Origin: Jatrophihabitans endophyticus
Lineage (GTDB): Bacteria; Actinomycetota; Actinomycetes; Mycobacteriales; Jatrophihabitantaceae
Assembly: GCF_900129455.1 (NCBI RefSeq)
Contig: NZ_FQVU01000005.1
Span: forward strand, 1-64,000
Reading direction: 5' to 3'
Length of the DNA stretch: 64,000 nucleotides
Shown in pieces: positions 58,798 to 64,000 of the stretch. The position numbers were made by a program, and so were the translations under genes. Each line of letters opens with the position of its first letter. The first letter of the stretch is position 1. A model generated the notes under the pieces. That model searched no databases. It saw only the letters and a list, made by a program, of their open reading frames with translations, and had not been told where the DNA came from.

Positions 58798-61239
58798 GTG
58801 AGTACGACCGACGAACCGCTGCGCACCGCGGCCCCCGCCGCGCCGCCGACTCCGGAGACCGGGCTCGACGCCGCGCAGGTCGCCGACCGCGTCGCCGCGG
58901 GCCGGGTCAACCGCGCCGACGTCGACACCGGCCGCAGTGTCGGGCAGATCCTGCGCGCGAACGTCGTCACGCCGTTCAACGGGCTGCTGGCCACGCTGTT
59001 CGTCATCATCCTGTGCACGGGCCGCATCCAGAACGCGCTCTTCGGCTTCGTCATCGTCGCCAACACCGCGATCGGCGTCTTCCAGGAGGTGCGGGCGAAG
59101 CGCACGCTCGACCGGCTGGCCGTGCTGAACGCGCCGCGGGCGCGCGTCGTGCGCGACGGTGCCGTCGCCGAGATCGCGGTGGAGGACGTCGTCGCCGACG
59201 AGCTGCTCGAGCTGCGCACTGGCGACCAGGTGTGCGCCGACGGCGTCGTGACCGTCTCGGCCGGCCTCGAGGTCGACGAGTCGCTGCTGACCGGCGAGTC
59301 CGACCCCATCGACAAGTCCCCCGGTGACGAGGTCCGCTCCGGCTCGATCGTCGTCGCGGGCACGGGGCGGTTCCTGGCGACCGCGGTGGGTGCCGAGGCG
59401 TACGCCACCGCGCTCGCGGCCGAGGCGAAGCGCTTCACGCTCACGCACTCGGAGCTCGTCCACGGCACCAACCGGCTGCTGCGCTGGATATCGCTGCTGA
59501 TGCTCGTCGTCGGCCCGCTGCTGCTCTGGAGCCAGTTCCACAGCGACGACAACCACGGCTGGCGCGACGCCGTCACCGGTGCGGTCGCGGCGCTGGTCGG
59601 CATGGTCCCCGAAGGGCTGGTGCTGCTGACGAGCCTCGCGTTCATGATCGGCGCCGTCACGCTGAGCCGTCGCGACACGCTCGTCCAGGAGCTGCCGGCG
59701 GTCGAGGGGCTCGCGCGGGTGGACGTCGTCTGCCTCGACAAGACCGGCACGCTCACGCACGGCGACGTCGTGTTCGACGAGGTGCAGCTGCTCGTCGGCG
59801 CCGACGCCGACGACGTCGACGAGGCGTTGGCGCTGGCGGCGAACGTCCCGGACCCGAACGCGACGGCGCTCGCGCTGCAGGAGCGCTTTCCCGCGGCGAC
59901 GTGGACGGCCACCGGCGGCGTCCCGTTCTCCTCGGCGCGCAAGTGGTCGGCGCTCGGGACCGCCGAGCGAGGGACCTGGGTGCTCGGCGCCCCGGAGATG
60001 GTGCTGCCCGACCCGGTCGACGACCACGAGCGCACGGCGCGGGACCGCGCCGACCGGATCGCCGCGCAGGGCCGACGGGTGCTGCTGCTCGCGGCGGCGC
60101 CGGGTCGGCTCGTGGGCCACGAGAAGGATGCGTCGCTGCCGGCGCAGCTGCGTCCCCACGCTCTCGTCGTCCTGGCCGAGCGGGTCCGCGACGACGCACC
60201 GGACACGATGCGCTACTTCCTCGAGCAGGGCGTCGCGCTCAAGGTGATCTCGGGTGACAACCCCCGCACCGTCGGGGCGGTGGCCGCGTCGGTGGGGGTG
60301 CCGGGCGTGAGCGGCGCCGACGACGCGGTCGACGCGCGCACGCTGCCCGAGGACCTCGACGAGCTGGCCGAGGTCCTCGAGACCAAGTCGGTGTTCGGGC
60401 GGGTGACTCCGCACCAGAAGCGGGCGGTGGTGGCGGCGCTGCAGCGCAAGGGGCACGTCGTCGCGATGACCGGCGACGGCGTCAACGACGCGATGGCGCT
60501 CAAGGACGCCGACATCGGCGTGGCCATGGGCAACGGGTCCGCGGCGACCCGCTCGGTCGCGCAGCTCGTCCTGCTCGACGGCCGGTTCTCGCACCTGCCC
60601 GACGTCGTCGCCGAGGGGCGGCGGGTCATCGCCAACATCGAGCGGGCGTCGAGCCTGTTCCTCGTCAAGAACGTCTACTCGCTGGTGCTCGCGCTCATCA
60701 CCGTGGTGACCGTCGGGGCCTACCTCTTCGAGCCCATCCAGCTGTCGCTCATCTCCAACCTCACCATCGGCGTCCCCGCGTTCTTCCTGGCCCTCGGGCC
60801 GAACCGGCGGCGGTACGTGCCCGGCTTCCTGCGCCGCGTGCTGCGCTTCTCGGTCCCCTGCGGGATCGTGGTCGGTGCCGCCGCCTACACCGGGTACGCG
60901 GTGATCCGCGCGATCGACTCGTCGGCCGGCGTCGCCGGTGGTCGGACGGTCGCCACGCTCGTCACGCTGATGTGCGCGCTCTGGATCCTCGTCGTCCTCG
61001 CCCGGCCGCTCGCCGGCTGGAAGGTGCTGCTCGTCGGCGCGATGGTCGCGGTGATCGCCGTCATCGTGGTGGTCCCCGCGTTCGCGACCGACGTCTTCCT
61101 GCTGCACCCGACGCCGAAACGGGTGCTGGTCGCGCTGGTCGTCGGCGCCGCCGGTGCTGCCCTCGTCGAGGTCACCGCCCGGGGTGTCGCCTTCGCGACC
61201 CGCCACCGCGGCGGCATGGACGGCGACGGCGTCGCCTGA
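58798..61239 (+). CDS. P-type cation-transporting ATPase, CtpE-like
   Basis: Membrane pump of 813 residues. It has the actuator motif TGES (165-168), the membrane motif PEGL (271-274) in MVPEGLVLLTSLAF, the phosphorylation site DKTGT (Asp314) and the hinge TGDGVNDAMALKDADIG. There is no N-terminal heavy-metal domain and no CPC motif. Wording around the first helices and VQELPAVEGLARVD resembles mycobacterial CtpE, a calcium transporter. Calcium is therefore the best guess. It ends 38 bases before array A. Confidence 0.9.
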   Translation: MSTTDEPLRTAAPAAPPTPETGLDAAQVADRVAAGRVNRADVDTGRSVGQILRANVVTPFNGLLATLFVIILCTGRIQNALFGFVIVANTAIGVFQEVRAKRTLDRLAVLNAPRARVVRDGAVAEIAVEDVVADELLELRTGDQVCADGVVTVSAGLEVDESLLTGESDPIDKSPGDEVRSGSIVVAGTGRFLATAVGAEAYATALAAEAKRFTLTHSELVHGTNRLLRWISLLMLVVGPLLLWSQFHSDDNHGWRDAVTGAVAALVGMVPEGLVLLTSLAFMIGAVTLSRRDTLVQELPAVEGLARVDVVCLDKTGTLTHGDVVFDEVQLLVGADADDVDEALALAANVPDPNATALALQERFPAATWTATGGVPFSSARKWSALGTAERGTWVLGAPEMVLPDPVDDHERTARDRADRIAAQGRRVLLLAAAPGRLVGHEKDASLPAQLRPHALVVLAERVRDDAPDTMRYFLEQGVALKVISGDNPRTVGAVAASVGVPGVSGADDAVDARTLPEDLDELAEVLETKSVFGRVTPHQKRAVVAALQRKGHVVAMTGDGVNDAMALKDADIGVAMGNGSAATRSVAQLVLLDGRFSHLPDVVAEGRRVIANIERASSLFLVKNVYSLVLALITVVTVGAYLFEPIQLSLISNLTIGVPAFFLALGPNRRRYVPGFLRRVLRFSVPCGIVVGAAAYTGYAVIRAIDSSAGVAGGRTVATLVTLMCALWILVVLARPLAGWKVLLVGAMVAVIAVIVVVPAFATDVFLLHPTPKRVLVALVVGAAGAALVEVTARGVAFATRHRGGMDGDGVA

Positions 61240-61276
61240 TCGCCCACCCCCCGCTCCGTCCCCCCGCCCGCGTCCA

Positions 61277-61430
61277 GTGATCCACATCCACCTTCCGTCG
61301 CTGGCTCCGGTGATCGACATCCACTTGCCGTCGCTGGCTCCGGTGATCGACATCCACTTGCCGTCGCTGGTTCCGGTGATCGACATCCACTTGCCGTCGC
61401 CCCGGCGACGACAACTGGATGTCGATCAAC
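61277..61430 (+). repeat. Short motif array A: four forward and one reverse copy
   Basis: GGTGATCSACATCCACTT or close variants at 61277 (lacking the first G), 61309, 61342 and 61375 with a 33-bp period and a conserved spacer (CCGTCGCTGG). A reverse copy follows at about 61413-61430. The last two form a hairpin with 24-base arms (61378-61401 with 61404-61427, two mismatches). The reverse copy covers the stop codon of the DUF559-like gene. Confidence 0.9.
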
Positions 61431-62415
61431 CGACGACGAACGGAGGGTGCCCGGCAGCACCCACCGGTACGGCGCCGGCACCCGGAACGTAGGGGACGCC
61501 GAGTTCGTCGGCCCGGTGGCGCAACCACGAGGCGACGTCGGCGGCCCATGCGGGGCCGCGACTGCGGACGGTCGTCGGCGCCCAATGCGCCACGGCGACG
61601 CCGTACCCGGTCAGCCGGTTGTGCCGGTCCATCGTCTGGATCCAGTCCTGCTCGCTGAAGTGGAACTCCCGGCTCTGTACCTCCCCGATGGCGCGGAGCC
61701 GCCGCCACAGCACGTCGGCCGTGGCGACGAGGCGTCCGGTCGGGTCGACGATGTCGACGTTGAGTTCGAAGGACGGCACGTGGGCCGAGGCCAGGGCATC
61801 GGCCGCCTCGGCCTCCGCGACGGAGTGTGCGTTGGTCAGCAGGTCAGCCAGGGCGCGGCGCAGGAAGAAGCTGCCGCCCCGTGGCCCGGTCTCGTACTCG
61901 TGGACGATGTCCTCGGGCCGGCACAGCCTGCGCTGGATGGCCGAGGTGACGAGGGCGCGCACCGGTGTCAGCGAGCGGTACAGCAGCGCGGTGTCGGTCA
62001 CGGCCCGGGCCGCGTGGACGACCGGCACGAAGGGCAGGGTCGGGTGCTCGGCGGGCAGGACGGTGCACCGGTAGGGCCGCCGCGTCGGGCGCACCACCAT
62101 GCCCCCGGCCCAGCGGTGATGCCCCGCCCCGGTCAGGATCAGGACCCGCGCGGAGGGTGGCTGCGCGGCACCGATGCCGCGGATGCGCGCGGCGTCCCAC
62201 CCGCTGACGGCGCCGTCGCCACCGGCGACCGCGAGCCCCGCCTGAGCCCAGTCGTCGCGCAGGGGCGGGTCCGGGCGGGTGAACACCACGCCGCGGGTCA
62301 GCCGCTGCCAGCCGCGGGTCGCGATCGCGTGTCGGATCGCGGATTCGGACAACCCCAGATCGGACGCGTCCGCGAGCGTGAGCACCCTGGGCAGCGCTGC
62401 GAGATCGACCGGCAT
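61426..62415 (-). CDS. AbiEi-like/DUF559-type protein bracketed by repeat arrays
   Basis: A protein of 329 residues. The N-terminal winged helix (about 8-50, TLADASDLGLSESAIRHAIA) is like AbiEi antitoxin N-termini. The C-terminal part (about 215-305) has a nuclease-like core with Asp234 (ATADVLW), E-V-Q at 245-247 and Asp263-Arg264 (TMDRHNRLTGYGV), as in DUF559/Vsr-related PD-(D/E)xK proteins. No toxin gene neighbours it. Family members are numerous in actinobacteria and poorly understood. It lies between arrays A and B, whose motif copies point toward each other. Confidence 0.75.
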   Translation of the reverse strand: MPVDLAALPRVLTLADASDLGLSESAIRHAIATRGWQRLTRGVVFTRPDPPLRDDWAQAGLAVAGGDGAVSGWDAARIRGIGAAQPPSARVLILTGAGHHRWAGGMVVRPTRRPYRCTVLPAEHPTLPFVPVVHAARAVTDTALLYRSLTPVRALVTSAIQRRLCRPEDIVHEYETGPRGGSFFLRRALADLLTNAHSVAEAEAADALASAHVPSFELNVDIVDPTGRLVATADVLWRRLRAIGEVQSREFHFSEQDWIQTMDRHNRLTGYGVAVAHWAPTTVRSRGPAWAADVASWLRHRADELGVPYVPGAGAVPVGAAGHPPFVVG

Positions 62416-62502
62416 CTGCGGAGCGTCCCGGATCGTGGACGTCCTCGGCCGGCTCTTCCGGCGGCTGTGGACGACCGTCGTGCTTGTCCCCAGCCCTGAT
62501 CA

Positions 62503-62626
62503 GGTGATCCACATCCACTTGGCTGCGCTAGGACGGCGGTAAATAGATGTGGATCACCAACCGGGGGCAGCGATAAGTGGATGTGGATCACCAACCCAGG
62601 ACGGCGAAAAGTGGATGTGGATCACC
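62503..62626 (+). repeat. Short motif array B: one forward and three reverse copies
   Basis: The same 18-bp motif as array A: forward at 62503-62520, then reversed at 62541-62558, 62575-62592 and 62609-62626 with a 34-bp period. The first two form a hairpin with 13 perfect pairs. The array lies between the DUF559-like gene start and the mqnE promoter. Confidence 0.9.
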
Positions 62627-62663
62627 AACCGGGGCACGCGGCGTGGTCGGCGGCGGGCGGACG

Positions 62664-62669
62664 TACGCT
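62664..62669 (+). promoter_or_regulatory. -10 box of mqnE, leaderless pattern
   Basis: TACGCT, six bases before ATG at 62676. Confidence 0.5.
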
Positions 62670-62675
62670 GGACGT

Positions 62676-63821
62676 ATGGCGTTGAGCGAGACCCGCAAGG
62701 CGGAGCTGACTGAGAAGATCACCGCGCGCGAGCGGTTGACCCGGCAGGACGGCGAGGACCTCTACGCCAGCGACGACCTCGCGTGGCTCGGAGCGATGGC
62801 GCACGGCGTCCGCACCGAGAAGAACGGCGAGGTCGTCTACTTCAACGTCAACCGCCACCTCAACCTGACCAACGTCTGCACCGCGTCCTGCGCGTACTGC
62901 AGCTTCCAGCGCAAGCCCGGCCAGAAGGACGCGTACACGATGCGCGTCGAGGAGGCCGTCGAGACCGCGCTGGGCATGAAGGACGACGGGCTCACCGAGC
63001 TGCACATCGTCAACGGGCTGCACCCGACGCTGCCGTGGAAGTACTACCCGCGCGTGCTGCGCGAGCTGAAGGCCGCGCTCCCGGGGGTCGCGCTCAAGGC
63101 GTTCACCGCCACCGAGGTCCACTTCTTCGAGACGATCTCGGGCCTGACCGCCGACGCGATCCTCGACGAGCTCATCGACGCCGGGCTCGAGTCGCTCACC
63201 GGCGGCGGCGCCGAGATCTTCGACTGGGACGTCCGCAAGCAGGTCGTCGACCACGACACCCACTGGGAGGACTGGTCGCGCATCCACCGGCTGGCCCACC
63301 AGAAGGGCCTGAAGACGCCGGCGACCATGCTCTACGGCCACATCGAGGAGCCCCGCCACCGCGTCGACCACGTGCTGCGGCTGCGCGAACTGCAGGACGA
63401 GACGGGTGGCTTCCAGGTCTTCATCCCGCTGCGCTTCCACAACGACAACAACCGGCTCTCGCACCTGCAGATGGCGCAGCCCGCCGACGTGCTCAAGACC
63501 TTCGCCGTCAGCCGGCTGATGCTGGACAACTTCCCGCACGTCAAGGTCTTCTGGGTGATGCACGGGCTGTCGACGAGCCAGCTCGCGCTCAACTACGGCG
63601 CCGACGACATGGACGGCTCGGTCGTGGAGTACAAGATCACGCACGACGCCGACAACTACGGGACGCCGGACAAGCTCACCCGTGACGACCTGCTCGACCT
63701 CATCCGCGACGCCGGGTTCACGCCCAAGGAGCGCAACACCCGCTACGAGGTGATCCGCGACTACGACGGCCCGGTGCCGCTCGCCGAGCGGCGCGCCGAG
63801 CCGCAGGCCGTCTGGGCATGA
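62676..63821 (+). CDS. mqnE: Aminofutalosine synthase
   Basis: Radical SAM enzyme that joins 3-(1-carboxyvinyl)oxybenzoate and an adenosyl group to form aminodeoxyfutalosine, an early step of futalosine menaquinone synthesis. The 381 residues contain the cluster motif C68-x3-C72-x2-C75 (CTASCAYCSF), LHIVNGLHPTLPW, the SLTGGGAEIFDW segment and VFWVMHGLSTSQLALNYGAD. It overlaps the DUF4229 gene by ATGA. With UbiD, UbiA and UbiX in this window it makes the pathway assignment secure. Confidence 0.95.
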   Translation: MALSETRKAELTEKITARERLTRQDGEDLYASDDLAWLGAMAHGVRTEKNGEVVYFNVNRHLNLTNVCTASCAYCSFQRKPGQKDAYTMRVEEAVETALGMKDDGLTELHIVNGLHPTLPWKYYPRVLRELKAALPGVALKAFTATEVHFFETISGLTADAILDELIDAGLESLTGGGAEIFDWDVRKQVVDHDTHWEDWSRIHRLAHQKGLKTPATMLYGHIEEPRHRVDHVLRLRELQDETGGFQVFIPLRFHNDNNRLSHLQMAQPADVLKTFAVSRLMLDNFPHVKVFWVMHGLSTSQLALNYGADDMDGSVVEYKITHDADNYGTPDKLTRDDLLDLIRDAGFTPKERNTRYEVIRDYDGPVPLAERRAEPQAVWA

Positions 63822-64000
63822 GCGACGCCGCCGTGGGCGACGCGAGACAGCAGGGCCCGCAACAGGGAGCCCAGCCGCAGTTCGGCCGCTGGATGGGCTC
63901 GATGTGGCTCTACACCGCGCTGCGGTTCGGGCTGTTCTTCGTGCTGTGGGGCATCCTGCTGCTGGTCGGTCTGGAGGCCCTCTTCGCCGCGCTGGTCGCG
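63818..64000 (+). CDS. DUF4229 membrane protein (5' part)
   Basis: The first 61 residues of a gene that runs off the right edge. A hydrophilic Gln/Gly-rich start of about 27 residues is followed by a membrane helix (WLYTALRFGLFFVLWGILLL) and the start of a second. The ATG overlaps the mqnE stop. DUF4229 proteins regularly follow mqnE in actinobacteria; function unknown. Confidence 0.8.
   Translation, partial: MSDAAVGDARQQGPQQGAQPQFGRWMGSMWLYTALRFGLFFVLWGILLLVGLEALFAALVA

Noticed and set aside
58627-61386. Open frame of about 920 codons on the minus strand
   Set aside because: Antisense to the P-type ATPase. The repeated VDVDHRSQRR-like peptide at its start is only the reverse reading of array A.
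61426-62415. Type IV toxin-antitoxin pair
   Set aside because: Only the AbiEi-like N-terminal domain is present. No AbiEii-type nucleotidyltransferase gene lies on either side, so a complete pair is not supported.
61277-62626. CRISPR array
   Set aside because: Spacers between the repeats are conserved rather than unique, copies occur in both orientations, and no cas gene is near.

Overview
The window is a very GC-rich actinobacterial chromosome segment. Its gene order is close to the Mycobacterium tuberculosis block from mshA to the cytochrome c maturation genes (roughly Rv0486-Rv0529) and to the Streptomyces bldN-rex-hem block. A mycothiol glycosyltransferase, a BldN/RsbN-like pair, Rex, the futalosine-type menaquinone genes (UbiD, UbiA, UbiX, MqnE) and a probable motility-sigma promoter in front of a chemoreceptor point to a motile, sporulating-type or Frankia/Kineosporia-like actinobacterium rather than a mycobacterium. 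The genus cannot be fixed from the sequence. No IS element, prophage, rRNA or CRISPR array was seen.

Layout. 1-8.4 kb: a partial chemoreceptor, an MFS transporter, an ECF sigma factor with a membrane partner, two quinone-oxidoreductase-like enzymes with a MarR regulator, and tRNA-Lys. 8.4-11.7 kb: a GNAT, a methyltransferase divergent from murB, and an SDR. 11.7-25.3 kb: mshA, YbjN, gpmA, phoU, senX3-regX3, ppx, a TIM-barrel protein, proline dehydrogenase, proC, a BldC-type HTH, ribosomal protein bS22, an epimerase, an acyltransferase and a HAD phosphatase. 25.4-39 kb: the rsbN-like and bldN-like genes, glutaredoxin, rex, hemA-hemC-cobA/hemD-hemB, hemL and flanking genes. 39.1-43 kb: cytochrome c maturation (tlpA, ccdA, resB, ccsB). 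43-48.5 kb: two paralogous GT39 membrane glycosyltransferases and a GT2-GtrA fusion. 48.5-52 kb: a redox operon of a secreted Ser-rich protein, ApbE, a ferric-reductase-like membrane protein, a NuoF-like protein and a ferredoxin. 52-54.2 kb: a two-component system. 54.3-57.7 kb: the menaquinone UbiD-UbiA-UbiX operon and an AsnC regulator. 57.7-64 kb: TetR, a small beta-rich protein, a CtpE-like P-type ATPase, an AbiEi/DUF559-like gene bracketed by short repeat arrays, mqnE, and a partial DUF4229 gene.

Functionally much of the window serves respiration. Heme synthesis under Rex, cytochrome c heme delivery, menaquinone synthesis and a probable flavin-linked electron-transfer operon lie close together, next to phosphate sensing (SenX3-RegX3, PhoU, Ppx) and developmental sigma control (BldN/RsbN).

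Three results deserve most attention. (1) Three arrays of short motifs share one layout: forward copies followed by reverse copies that face each other across a hairpin. Two arrays bracket a nuclease-like gene (61277-62626) and a third, with a different motif, lies inside a glycosyltransferase coding sequence (47184-47269). (2) The ApbE operon begins with a Ser-rich secreted protein carrying an SGAT motif, a plausible flavin attachment site. (3) Promoter structure is readable directly: about twenty genes have a TANNNT-like -10 box 6-8 nt before an ATG/GTG (leaderless pattern), with a sigma-BldN-type promoter before the rsbN-like gene, a Rex operator before rex, and paired MarR operators.
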